Below, piece after piece: positions 33,872 through 44,474 of a DNA stretch of 64,000 nt. Source of the DNA: Cereibacter azotoformans (GTDB lineage Bacteria > Pseudomonadota > Alphaproteobacteria > Rhodobacterales > Rhodobacteraceae); NCBI GenBank assembly GCA_017599285.1, contig JAGFXX010000001.1, positions 806,001-870,000 of the forward strand, given 5' to 3'. The position numbers were made by a program, and so were the translations under genes. Within the stretch, counting starts at the first letter, position 1; each line of letters starts with the position of its first letter. The notes beneath the pieces were generated by a model that worked only from the letters and a program-made list of their open reading frames with translations, made no database searches and had not been told where the DNA came from.

Positions 33872-35197
33872 TCATCTGGCGTAGAGCGTCTGAGGCAGCC
33901 AGAGTGCAATCTGCGGGAAGGCCATCACCAACGCCAGCGCCACGACCATTACTGCGACGAAAGGTATGATCGAACGGTAAATATCGCCGATGCTGACCTC
34001 GGGCGGGGCCATGGCCCGCATCAGGAACAGGTTGTAGCCGAAGGGCGGCGTCAGGTAGGCGATCTGGCAGGTGATGGTGTAGAGCACGCCATACCAGATC
34101 AGGTCGAACCCCAGCACCCCCACCAGCGGCACGTAAAGCGGCGCCACGATCACGAGCATCGCCGTATCGTCGAGGAACATCCCCATGATGAGGTAAGAGA
34201 GCTGCATCATGATCAGGATCGTCCAGGGCGACAGCTCCAGCCGGTCCACGAAGAAGCCCTGGATCGCCCGCACCGCGCCCAGTCCGTCAAAGACCGCGCC
34301 GAAGGCGAGCGCCGCGAGGATGATCCACATGAACATGCACGAGATGGCCAGCGTCGCGCGCGTCGAGGTCTCGAACACCTCGCGGGTGAAACGTCCCTTG
34401 ACCACCGCCGCCGCCACCGTGACCAGCGCCCCGATGACCGAGCTTTCCACAAGGCTCGTCCAGCCGTTGACGAAGGGCACCATCATCGAGGCGAAGATCC
34501 CCAGCGGCAGAAGGCCCGCCGCCAGCAGGCGCATCTTCTCGGCGCGTGAGACGGTGGCCAGCTCTTCGGGCGGCAGGACGGGCCCGAGAGAGGGGTTCAG
34601 CCGGCACCGCAACCAGATGTAGGCCACGAAGAGCGAGGCCATCAGCAGCCCCGGCAGGATCCCCGCCAGCCAGAGCTGCCCCACCGGCTGCCGCGCGATC
34701 ATGGCGTAAAGCACCAGAACGACCGAGGGCGGGATCAGGATGCCGAGGCTCGATCCGGCCTGGATCACGCCCGTGACCATCCGCTTGTCGTAGTTGCGGC
34801 GCAAGAGCTCGGGAAGGGCGATGGTCGCGCCGATGGCCATGCCCGCCACCGAAAGCCCGTTCATCGCCGAGATCAGCACCATCAGGAGGATCGTTCCGAT
34901 GGCGAGGCCCCCCGGAACCGGGCCGAACCAGACATGGAACATCCGGTAGAGATCATCGGCCAGCCGGCTCTCGCTCATGACATAGCCCATGAAGATGAAC
35001 ATGGGCAGGGTCAGCAGCGGATACCATTTCATCAGCTTCATCGCCGCCGAGAAGCCGAGGCTCTGCCCGCCCGTGCCCCAGAGAGCGAGCGAAGCCACCA
35101 CGGCGACAAAGCCGATCACGCCGAAGACGCGCTGCCCGGTCAGCATCATCAGCAACATGGCCGAGAACATCAGGATTGCGATCATCTCGTAGGACAT
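33872..35197 (-). CDS. TRAP transporter large permease (DctM family)
   Basis: 441 residues from the ATG at 35197 that overlaps the dctQ stop (ATGA). About 12 membrane helices, with family signatures LTLPMFIFMGYVMSES, MNGLSVAGMAIGATIALPELLRR, GSSLGILIPPSVVLVLYAMI and MFLDDTAMLVIVAPLYVP. It is the sodium-driven transport subunit, working with DctQ and the DctP binding protein. The longer frame upstream that overlaps dctQ is not the start. Confidence 0.93.
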   Translation of the reverse strand: MSYEMIAILMFSAMLLMMLTGQRVFGVIGFVAVVASLALWGTGGQSLGFSAAMKLMKWYPLLTLPMFIFMGYVMSESRLADDLYRMFHVWFGPVPGGLAIGTILLMVLISAMNGLSVAGMAIGATIALPELLRRNYDKRMVTGVIQAGSSLGILIPPSVVLVLYAMIARQPVGQLWLAGILPGLLMASLFVAYIWLRCRLNPSLGPVLPPEELATVSRAEKMRLLAAGLLPLGIFASMMVPFVNGWTSLVESSVIGALVTVAAAVVKGRFTREVFETSTRATLAISCMFMWIILAALAFGAVFDGLGAVRAIQGFFVDRLELSPWTILIMMQLSYLIMGMFLDDTAMLVIVAPLYVPLVGVLGFDLIWYGVLYTITCQIAYLTPPFGYNLFLMRAMAPPEVSIGDIYRSIIPFVAVMVVALALVMAFPQIALWLPQTLYAR

Positions 35198-35703
35198 CAG
35201 ATCGTCTTCCCGCGCAGCGTGGCGATGTCCCGGATCAGGATGGCGAGACACTGCAGGATCATCAGCACGAAGCCCAGGCACATCACCAGCTTGATCGGCC
35301 AGAGATAGGGCCGCCAGGCGGTGGGGCTGCGCTCGTTGTATTGCAGGGAATAGGCGGTGCTGTCGATCGCGCCCCAGAGCATGACACCGAGATAGAGGAT
35401 CACGGCAAAGATCGTGACCGCGTCCCACCAGCTCTTTTTCCGCAAGGGCCAGTCGGCATAGAGCAGATCCATCCGCACATGGCTGCCCATCTGCAGCGAA
35501 TAGGGCCCGCCGAGGATGAAGTAGGCCACCATCACGAACTGCGCCATCTCCAGCGTCCAGAGCGACGGGTTGAAGAAGACCTTGGACACCGAGGACCACA
35601 GCAGCACGCCCATCAGGACGAACAGGAGATACATGGCGAAGCGGCCGATCCCGTAGTTCAGCCGATCCACCAGCCGGACGAAGGCGACAAGGACCCGCGG
35701 CAT
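35197..35703 (-). CDS. TRAP transporter small permease (DctQ family)
   Basis: 168 residues with four predicted membrane helices (about 20-40, 53-72, 95-115, 137-155), the DctQ layout. Motifs such as KVFFNPSLWTLEMAQFVMVAYFILGGPYSLQMGSHVRMDLLY match the family. It pairs with the overlapping DctM. It starts three bases after the upstream amidohydrolase-like gene, so the operon begins one gene earlier than the transporter. Confidence 0.9.
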   Translation of the reverse strand: MPRVLVAFVRLVDRLNYGIGRFAMYLLFVLMGVLLWSSVSKVFFNPSLWTLEMAQFVMVAYFILGGPYSLQMGSHVRMDLLYADWPLRKKSWWDAVTIFAVILYLGVMLWGAIDSTAYSLQYNERSPTAWRPYLWPIKLVMCLGFVLMILQCLAILIRDIATLRGKTI

Positions 35704-35706
35704 CGC

Positions 35707-36501
35707 TCAGCCCGCCCCTTGCGGCGCCGGCAGCGCGGCAAGCGCCCGCCCGAGGATCGGGGCGAGACGGTCGGCCATGGCCTCTTCGGCCTCGGGCGTG
35801 GCGATCAGGTCGTTGCGGATCTCGAGCATCACGTTCGCAAGGCCGTAGGGCAGCGCCTGAAGACGCAGCGTGTGGGTCACGTCATCGGCGGCAGAATAGG
35901 GCTCGTTCAGCCCGCAGACGAGTCCGCTGTCGCGGCTCTCTGCGAAAACCGCGCGGGCGAGACGGTCGTCCCGGTCGTGGATGATGCCGAACTCGACCCT
36001 GCGGGGCAGGCCATGCCACAGGGGCGTGAAGGAATGGATCGTCACCAGCACCGGCGCGGAGCCTTGCGCGATGCGCCGCACGATCTCGGCCCGCAGGTCG
36101 GCGTGGAACGGGGCATAGACCGCCGCGGTCCGGGCCGCCCGCTCCTCGGGCGACAGGCCGATGTTGCCGGGGATCGCGTGCATCTCGGACCGCTCGGCCA
36201 TCGCTCCGGGCTGGTCGGGCGCCCGGTTGCAGTCATAGACGAGACGCGAGACCGGCGCATGAACCAGCGCCGCATCGAGCCTCCGGGCCAGCGCCCGCGA
36301 CAGGCCGAGCGCGCCCGGATCCCACGCGATATGCGCGCGCCGGAGATCCTCGGGCAGCCCGAGGTCTCCCCAGACTTCGGGCAAGCAATGCGAGGCATGT
36401 TCGCACACCAGCACGAACCGGCTGTTTCCCGCGGGATTTTCCACCGTGGCGGGATATCGGAGCGGCGCTCTCTCGGCGAAGGTCATTCTTGTTCGATTCA
36501 T
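35707..36501 (-). CDS. N-formylglutamate amidohydrolase-family protein (HutG-like)
   Basis: 264 residues from the ATG at 36501 (AGGGA ribosome site); a second ATG at 36486 is possible. The FGase fold is seen in VLVCEHASHCLPEVWGDLGL, HIAWDPGALGLSRALARRLDA, VYDCNRAPDQPGAM, PVLVTIHSFTPLW and ANVMLEIRNDLIAT, with zinc-ligand-like His/Glu residues. Known members hydrolyse N-formyl-glutamate or related N-acyl acids. First gene of the operon, so it might release glutamate or formate from a gamma-glutamyl or formyl intermediate. No other histidine-degradation genes are nearby, so a hut role is unlikely. Confidence 0.85.
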   Translation of the reverse strand: MNRTRMTFAERAPLRYPATVENPAGNSRFVLVCEHASHCLPEVWGDLGLPEDLRRAHIAWDPGALGLSRALARRLDAALVHAPVSRLVYDCNRAPDQPGAMAERSEMHAIPGNIGLSPEERAARTAAVYAPFHADLRAEIVRRIAQGSAPVLVTIHSFTPLWHGLPRRVEFGIIHDRDDRLARAVFAESRDSGLVCGLNEPYSAADDVTHTLRLQALPYGLANVMLEIRNDLIATPEAEEAMADRLAPILGRALAALPAPQGAG

Positions 36502-36612
36502 TCCCTGTTGCGACAAAGGCTCCACTGCGGCCCTCTGTCCTGTCAAGAATATTTCTGCGTGGCACAGTTTGTTAAGATATTTACCATGACATGAGGTGCC
36601 GGCGGGGCGGAC
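36502..36612. promoter_or_regulatory. Divergent promoter/operator interval, amine operon versus rpiR-type regulator
   Basis: A 111-base, unusually AT-rich gap. On the minus strand a perfect -35 TTGACA (36541-36546) points at the operon; its -10 is weak (GAGCCT/GGAGCC), as expected for an activated promoter. The imperfect palindrome AGAA-TAT-TTCT (36546-36556) overlaps the -35 by one base and is a candidate operator. On the plus strand TAAGAT (36573-36578) is a possible -10 for the regulator. Confidence 0.45.
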
Positions 36613-37512
36613 ATGCCTGCGATGCGGGCGGAAGCGAGGAGGCGAAGGCGGTTGTCCACGATCGAGGAACTGATGAGGTCGGCGCTGCCGGACCTGACCC
36701 GGGCCGAGCGACAGCTGGCCACCCATATCCTGCGCCAGTATCCGGTGGCGGCGCTCGGCTCGATCACCGCGCTGGCCAAGGCGGCGGATGTCTCGACGCC
36801 GACCGTGGTCCGGCTGGTGCAGAAGCTCGGGTTCAAGGGCTACCCCGACTTTCAGGCGGGCCTGCGCGGCGAGGTCGAGGCGATGCTGATGTCCCCGCTC
36901 GCCAAGCATGAGCGGTGGGCGGGCGGCGTGCCCGACACGCACATCCTCAACCGTTTCGCCGATGCGGTTGTGGCCAATCTCGAGGCGACGCTGGGCCAGA
37001 TCGACCATGCCGAATTCGACGCCGCCGCGCGCCTGCTCGCCGATCCCGGGCGGCGGGTCTTCGTCCTCGGCGGCCGGATCACCCACGCGCTGGCCGACTA
37101 TTTCGTCACCATGATGAAGGTGACACGTCCCGAGGTCATGCTCATGTCCGACATGTCGAGCACCTGGCCGCCGGCCCTCCTCGACATGGGCAAGGGCGAC
37201 ATCCTCCTGCTCTTCGACATCCGCCGCTACGAGAACACCGTGCTGCAGGTGGCCGAGATGGCGGTCGAGCAGGGGGTGGAGGTGGTGCTGATGACCGACC
37301 GCTGGATCTCGCCCGCCGCGGTCCATGCCCGCCACACCTTTTCCTGCCAGATCGAGGTGCCGTCGGCGTGGGACTCGACGGTGGCCATGCTGGTGCTGCT
37401 CGAGACCCTGATCTCGGCCGTCCAGAGCCTCACATGGGAACAGACCGAAGCGCGGATGAAGCGCCTCGAGGAGCTTTACGCCCGCTCGCGGGTCTTCCGC
37501 CGCCACCGCTGA
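36613..37512 (+). CDS. RpiR-family transcriptional regulator
   Basis: 299 residues. N-terminal RpiR helix-turn-helix: LPDLTRAERQLATHILRQYP, SITALAKAADVSTPTVVRLVQKLGFKGYPDFQ. C-terminal SIS domain: RVFVLGGRITHALADYFVTMM, MGKGDILLLFDIRRYENTVLQVAEMAVEQGVEVVLMTD. RpiR proteins usually sense phosphosugars through the SIS domain, but several relatives control amino-acid or amine catabolism. It is divergent from the TRAP/gamma-glutamyl-ligase operon and is the obvious candidate regulator. The basic N terminus (EARRRRR) may be a start-site extension; an internal start is possible. Confidence 0.9.
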   Translation: MPAMRAEARRRRRLSTIEELMRSALPDLTRAERQLATHILRQYPVAALGSITALAKAADVSTPTVVRLVQKLGFKGYPDFQAGLRGEVEAMLMSPLAKHERWAGGVPDTHILNRFADAVVANLEATLGQIDHAEFDAAARLLADPGRRVFVLGGRITHALADYFVTMMKVTRPEVMLMSDMSSTWPPALLDMGKGDILLLFDIRRYENTVLQVAEMAVEQGVEVVLMTDRWISPAAVHARHTFSCQIEVPSAWDSTVAMLVLLETLISAVQSLTWEQTEARMKRLEELYARSRVFRRHR

Positions 37513-37517
37513 CACGG

Positions 37518-37535
37518 GAGGCGGCGCGCCGCCTC
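37518..37535. terminator. Palindrome between convergent rpiR-type gene and rodA
   Basis: GAGGCGGCGCGCCGCCTC, an 18-base perfect palindrome able to form a 9-bp stem (fewer with a realistic loop). It starts six bases after the regulator's stop and overlaps the rodA stop codon, so it can serve both converging transcripts. No T-run on either strand. Confidence 0.45.
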
Positions 37536-38673
37536 ACCTCAGCCGGTGGACATGGGCGCTCTGCACCAGACCGAAGGCCGCCATCAGCACCAGCATGGCC
37601 GAGCCGCCGTAGCTCACCAGCGGCAGCGGCACGCCCACGACCGGCGCCATCCCCATCACCATCGACAGGTTGACGGCCAGATAGAAAAAGAAGTTCGCCG
37701 CGATCCCGAGGATCAGGAGCGACGAGAACCGGTCCTTGTTCTGCAGGGCCGAGGCCACGCAGAAGGCGATCACCAGCGCATAGAGCACCAGCAGCGAGGC
37801 CGCGCCCACGAAGCCGAACTCTTCGGCGAGGGTGTTGAAGATGAAGTCGGTGTGCTTTTCGGGCAGGAAGTTCAGCCGGCTCTGGGTGCCCTGCATGAAG
37901 CCCTTGCCCCCCCAGCCGCCCGAGCCGAGCGCGATCTTGGCCTGGATGATGTTGTAGCCCGCGCCCAGCGGGTCGGCCGTCGGATCGAAGAACGTGTCGA
38001 TCCGGCGATACTGGTAGTCGTGCAGGAACTGCCAGGGCGTCCCGCGGAGGGTGAAGACCGAGAAGATCGCCCCGGCGCCCATGGCGGCGATGATCCCGAA
38101 ATACCACAGGCTCACCCCGGCCAGGAACATGACCGCCGCACCCACCATCAGCAGCAGCAGCGCCGTCCCGAGGTTCGGCTGGATCACCACCAGCGCCGTC
38201 GGCACCAGGATCATCAGCGCCGGGATCAGCACCCAGAGCGGACGCGAGACCTTCCGGGGGTCCAGCCAGTCGTAGTAGGCGGCCAGCATCATCACCAGCG
38301 TGACCTTGGCCATCTCCGACGGCTGGAGCACGAGCGGCCCCAGCGCGATCCATCTCTGCGCCCCCATGCCGACGGTGCCGAACATCTCGACCACCACCAG
38401 CAGGGCCAGCGAGACGAGATAGGCCACCCCCGCCATGTTGCGCCAGAACCAGATCGGCACGAAGGCGATCACGAACATCAGCACGAGGCCCACCGCGAAC
38501 CGCTTCATCTGCGGCGCGGCCCAGGTGTCGATGTTCCCGCCCGCCACCGAGGTCAGCATGAGCCAGCCCACCGACGCCGTGGCCGTGATCAGCAGGACCA
38601 GCGCCCAGTTGACATGCAGCACCTTCGACAGCCCGGTGGGCGCGGTCTTGACGCGGTATTCGAGGAAACTCAT
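37534..38673 (-). CDS. rodA: RodA, SEDS-family peptidoglycan glycosyltransferase
   Basis: 379 residues, ten membrane helices, normal for RodA. Signatures: MGAQRWIALGPLVLQPSEMAKVTLVMMLAAYY, QPNLGTALLLLMVGAAVMF, GSGGWGGKGFMQGTQSRLNFLPEKHTDFIFNTLAEEFGFVGA and GVPLPLVSYGGSAMLVLMAAFGL. It polymerises lipid II for side-wall elongation and acts with PBP2 (mrdA), whose stop lies seven bases upstream. RodA rather than FtsW by neighbours (mreBCD, mrdA). Confidence 0.95.
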   Translation of the reverse strand: MSFLEYRVKTAPTGLSKVLHVNWALVLLITATASVGWLMLTSVAGGNIDTWAAPQMKRFAVGLVLMFVIAFVPIWFWRNMAGVAYLVSLALLVVVEMFGTVGMGAQRWIALGPLVLQPSEMAKVTLVMMLAAYYDWLDPRKVSRPLWVLIPALMILVPTALVVIQPNLGTALLLLMVGAAVMFLAGVSLWYFGIIAAMGAGAIFSVFTLRGTPWQFLHDYQYRRIDTFFDPTADPLGAGYNIIQAKIALGSGGWGGKGFMQGTQSRLNFLPEKHTDFIFNTLAEEFGFVGAASLLVLYALVIAFCVASALQNKDRFSSLLILGIAANFFFYLAVNLSMVMGMAPVVGVPLPLVSYGGSAMLVLMAAFGLVQSAHVHRLR

Positions 38674-38680
38674 GGCGGCC

Positions 38681-40627
38681 TCAGGCTCGCGAACGGGCGG
38701 TGGCTTCGGGTTCGATCTTGCGCAGCGGCAGGCTCGTGAGCAGCGTCTCGATCCGGGCGCGCTGGCTCTCGGGATAGGCCGAGAGCGGGGGCAGGGGGCC
38801 GGGGGTCAGGCAGCGGAGGACCACGTCGCGCACGATCGGCCCCGCGACGGACGAGCCGCCGCCGCCATGCTCGACCACCACGGCCACCGCGACCCGCGGC
38901 GCATCGTAGGGGGCAAAGCCCACGAAGAGCGCATGGTCCCGCCGGTTCCAGGGCAGCTGGTCGTTCGAGATCACGCCCCGCGCACGCTCGGCCGCCGAGA
39001 TGTTGCGCACCTGGCTCGTGCCCGACTTGCCGGCCAGCACGAGGGTCGGGTCCACCACGCGGGTCGAATAGCCCGTCCCGCGCCGGTCGTTGATCACCGA
39101 ATGCATCCCCTGCCGCACCGCGCGCAGCTGCGAGCCGCTCACCTCCAGGGGCGGCGCCTCGGTCACCGGCAGTTCGGCCCCCCCCACGGACCGCACGAGA
39201 CGCGGCCGGATCGCCCGCCCGCTGGCGATCCGGGCGGTCATCACCGCCAGCTGAAGCGGCGAGGCCAGCACATAGCCTTGCCCGATCGAGGCGTTGATCG
39301 TGTCGCCGATCCGCCAGTCCTGCTCGTAGCGTTGCCGCTTCCAGGCCTTGTCGGGCATGATGCCTTCGGTGATGGCCGACATGGGCAGGTCGTGGCGCAT
39401 CCCGAGGCCCAGCCTGCGGCCCATCTCGGCGATCTTGTCGATGCCGACCCGCTGGGCAATGTCGTAGTAATAGACATCGCAGCTTTCCGACAGCGACCGC
39501 GAGAGCGACACCATCCCGTGCCCGCCGCGCTTCCAGCAGTGAAAGCGCCGCCCGCCCGTCTCGTAATGGCCGGGGCAATAGACCGACGTGTCCGCGTTGA
39601 TGACCCCCGCCTCGAGGGCGGCGAGAGCCGTCACCATCTTGAAGGTCGAGCCGGGCGGATAGGCGCCCTGCACCGCCTTGTTGGCCAGCGGCCGGTGGTC
39701 GTTCTCGGTCAGCGCGGAATAATCCTTGTAGGAGATGCCGCGCACGAAGAGGTTCGGATCGAACGAGGGCGACGAGCAGATGGCGAGGATGTCGCCCGTC
39801 GTCACGTCGATGGCCACCGCCGCCGCACTTTCACTGCCCAGACGCGCCTGCACGAAATCCTGGATCTCGGCGTCGATCGTCAGGCGAATGTCGTCGCCCG
39901 CCTCGCCCTCGACCCGGTCGATCTCGCGCATCATGCGGCCGAAGGCGTTGACCTCGATCCGCTTGGTGCCCGCGCGGCCGCGCAACGTGCTCTCCATCCA
40001 GGTCTCGACGCCGATCTTGCCGATCTGGAACTCGGGGATCTTCAGCAGCGGGTCGGGGTCCTCGATCCGGGCGAGGTCACTTTCGCTCACGGGGCCCACA
40101 TAGCCCACCACATGCGCGAAATCGGTGTCGAGCGGATAGGCGCGGCTGAGACCCACCTCGGGCGTCACGCCCGGCAGCGAGGGCGCGTTGATCGCGACCT
40201 TCGACAGATCCTCCCAGGCCATCCGGTCGGCCACGATGATCGGCACGAAGGGGCTGTGCCGCTTTGCCTCGGCCAGCACGCGGTCGATGTCGGGCTCGGT
40301 CAGGGGGATCACGCCGGCCAGACGGCGCAGGACCGCTTCGACGTCGCCGGCATCCTCGCGGGTGATGACGACGCGGTAATTCTGCTCGTTCCCCGCGATC
40401 AGGCGGCCGTTGCGGTCGAAGATCTGCCCGCGCGTGGGCGGGATCAGCCGGATGTTGATCCGGTTCTCCTCGGCCAGAAGCTTGAACTCGTCGGCCTGGT
40501 CCACCTGCAAATAGCGCATCCTCGCGCCCAGCACGGCGAACATGGCGGTCATGGCGCCGCCCATGAAAAGCGCGCGGCGGTTCACCTTGCGGGCGCTGTC
40601 CTCGGAATCGCGGGCGGATCGTCTCAC
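38681..40627 (-). CDS. mrdA: Penicillin-binding protein 2 (elongation transpeptidase)
   Basis: 648 residues from a GTG at 40627 overlapping the mreD stop (GTGA). One N-terminal membrane helix (NRRALFMGGAMTAMFAVLGARM), then the dimerisation/pedestal region (PTRGQIFDRNGRLIAGNEQNYRV). The transpeptidase has catalytic Ser in PPGSTFKMV, the SESCD motif and KSGT in LAGKSGTSQV. A C-terminal tail rich in Arg/Pro follows. It crosslinks the side wall with RodA. The complete motif set implies an active enzyme. Confidence 0.95.
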   Translation of the reverse strand: MRRSARDSEDSARKVNRRALFMGGAMTAMFAVLGARMRYLQVDQADEFKLLAEENRINIRLIPPTRGQIFDRNGRLIAGNEQNYRVVITREDAGDVEAVLRRLAGVIPLTEPDIDRVLAEAKRHSPFVPIIVADRMAWEDLSKVAINAPSLPGVTPEVGLSRAYPLDTDFAHVVGYVGPVSESDLARIEDPDPLLKIPEFQIGKIGVETWMESTLRGRAGTKRIEVNAFGRMMREIDRVEGEAGDDIRLTIDAEIQDFVQARLGSESAAAVAIDVTTGDILAICSSPSFDPNLFVRGISYKDYSALTENDHRPLANKAVQGAYPPGSTFKMVTALAALEAGVINADTSVYCPGHYETGGRRFHCWKRGGHGMVSLSRSLSESCDVYYYDIAQRVGIDKIAEMGRRLGLGMRHDLPMSAITEGIMPDKAWKRQRYEQDWRIGDTINASIGQGYVLASPLQLAVMTARIASGRAIRPRLVRSVGGAELPVTEAPPLEVSGSQLRAVRQGMHSVINDRRGTGYSTRVVDPTLVLAGKSGTSQVRNISAAERARGVISNDQLPWNRRDHALFVGFAPYDAPRVAVAVVVEHGGGGSSVAGPIVRDVVLRCLTPGPLPPLSAYPESQRARIETLLTSLPLRKIEPEATARSRA

Positions 40628-41163
40628 ATGCGTCTCCCGAAAGCATCGAGCTCGCCCGTGGCGGGCTTGCGCAGGTCGAGCAGCAGCCAGCAGCAGCCGA
40701 CGATGAGAGGATAGCAGAGGATCGTGGTCGCCGTCTGCTGCAGATGCTGACCGAGCGCCGGCTGGGGCAGGAAGGCAAGCGCCGCCACCATCCGTTCGGC
40801 AAAGCGCAGCGCGAGCATGATGCCCGAGACGAGCATCCATTCGACGGGAAAGCTCAGCTCGCGCGTGAGGGCGGCCCGGGTGCGCAGGAACTCGGTCGCG
40901 ATCAGGACGAGGGCGGCCCAGAGGCCGGGGGGGCGCATCAAGAGCAGATCCTCGAGCAGCAGGACCAGGGCCAGCAGCAGCGCGGGCAGATAGTCGGGCC
41001 GCCGCATGACCCAGGCGAGGATCAGGCAGAGCAGGAGGTCGGGTCCGGGCCAGGCGCCCGCCTCGAAGCCGAGCGGCAGCAGGCGAAGCATCACGAGGAA
41101 GCCCGCGATGCCGACGAAGACCGTGGGATAAAGCCAGACGCGGCGGCGGATGCCCTCAGCCAT
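40624..41163 (-). CDS. mreD: MreD, rod-shape membrane protein
   Basis: 179 residues with four to five membrane helices (VFVGIAGFLVMLRLLPLG; GPDLLLCLILAWVMRR; YLPALLLALVLLLEDLLLMRPPGLWAALVLIATEFLRT). MreD is poorly conserved, but hydrophobic layout, length and the DLLLMRPPG segment fit. It links MreC to PBP2 and RodA. Overlaps mreC by eight bases and mrdA by four. Confidence 0.92.
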   Translation of the reverse strand: MAEGIRRRVWLYPTVFVGIAGFLVMLRLLPLGFEAGAWPGPDLLLCLILAWVMRRPDYLPALLLALVLLLEDLLLMRPPGLWAALVLIATEFLRTRAALTRELSFPVEWMLVSGIMLALRFAERMVAALAFLPQPALGQHLQQTATTILCYPLIVGCCWLLLDLRKPATGELDAFGRRM

Positions 41164-42070
41164 CGGCGCCCTCCGCCGTGGCCGTCATCGGCGGGCCGGC
41201 CGGAGGGGCCGGCGGCTGCGCCACGAGGCCGCCGGGGTCGCTGATCGGCTCAAGCTCGTGGCTGCGCAGGACGCGCAGGAACTCGAGCCGCCCGTAATCG
41301 GCCGCAAGGCGCACCCGCAGCCGCCGGTCCGGCCCCTGCGCGACCTGACCGACCAGAAGATCGGCCGGAAAGACCCCGCCATCGCCCGAGGTCACCACCC
41401 GGTCTCCGGGGCGCACCAGATCCGGCTTGTCGAGGAACTCGAGCGGTGGAGAGGGCGAGTTGTCACCGGTCAACAGCGCGCGCTGGCCGGAGGGCTGCAC
41501 CGTCACCGGGATGCGGCTGTTCGTGTCGCTGAGCAGGATCACCCGGCTGGTCCTGCGCCCCACGCCCGAGATCCGCCCCACCAGCCCGATGCCGTCCATC
41601 GTGGCCCAGCCGTCGCGGATGCCGTCGCGCGCGCCCACGTTCAAGAGCACCGACTGCCGGAAGGGCGAGCCCGAGTCGGCCAGCACCACGCCCGTGACAT
41701 GGGTCAGCTTCGGGTCGAGCCGCACCTGATTGAGGTCGAGGAGCCGGGCGTTCTTCTGTTCCAGCTGGAGGGCCGCTTCCTTCCAGGCCTTCATCTGCTG
41801 AAGCTCGCGCCGAAGCTCCTGATTCTGTTCGTAGATCCTCGTGTAGGACTGGAAGTTCTCGACCATGCCCGCGACTTTGGTCATCGGCGTCATGAGCCAT
41901 TCGAACGAGGGCACCACGCGGTCGATCAGGGCGGCGCGGAACTGCTCGACCCGCGGGCTGTCGATCCGCCAGATCAGGAAGATCCCGAGCAGCAGCAGAA
42001 CCAGCCCGCCGACGAGGATGCGGCGGAGCGGACGGGTGAAATCCTCCGGTCTGGTCCGGTCGCGGGCCAC
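41156..42070 (-). CDS. mreC: MreC, rod-shape periplasmic scaffold
   Basis: 304 residues. N-terminal membrane helix (LRRILVGGLVLLLLGIFLIW), a coiled coil near residues 65-105 (NFQSYTRIYEQNQELRRELQQMKAWKEAALQLEQKNARL), then two beta domains: VTGVVLADSGSPFRQSVLLNVGARDGI, DGIGLVGRISGVGRRTSRVILLSDTNSRIPV, and DRVVTSGDGGVFPADLLVGQV. MreC binds PBP2 and activates RodA-PBP2. Thirty bases follow mreB. Normal size. Confidence 0.94.
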   Translation of the reverse strand: MARDRTRPEDFTRPLRRILVGGLVLLLLGIFLIWRIDSPRVEQFRAALIDRVVPSFEWLMTPMTKVAGMVENFQSYTRIYEQNQELRRELQQMKAWKEAALQLEQKNARLLDLNQVRLDPKLTHVTGVVLADSGSPFRQSVLLNVGARDGIRDGWATMDGIGLVGRISGVGRRTSRVILLSDTNSRIPVTVQPSGQRALLTGDNSPSPPLEFLDKPDLVRPGDRVVTSGDGGVFPADLLVGQVAQGPDRRLRVRLAADYGRLEFLRVLRSHELEPISDPGGLVAQPPAPPAGPPMTATAEGADG

Positions 42071-42100
42071 GGTTGTCCCTCGTCAGAAGCCGACGCGCCG

Positions 42101-44417
<2,317 letters not shown>

Positions 44418-44425
44418 CCGGTGCG

Positions 44426-44464
44426 GGGGCCCCGCCATTCGCGCTTCGTGAATGGCGGGGCCCC
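44426..44464. terminator. Bidirectional terminator between acyltransferase and leuA
   Basis: Perfect 15-bp arms GGGGCCCCGCCATTC/GAATGGCGGGGCCCC around a nine-base loop that can extend the stem by three more pairs. It fills the 57-base gap between the two converging genes. No long T-run on either side, but it is the strongest inverted repeat in the window. Confidence 0.75.
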
Positions 44465-44474
44465 GATGCCCGTG

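Noticed and set aside
35707-36501. Histidine utilisation (hut) role for the N-formylglutamate amidohydrolase-like gene
   Set aside because: No hutH, hutU, hutI or hutF nearby; it is the first gene of a TRAP/gamma-glutamyl-ligase operon.
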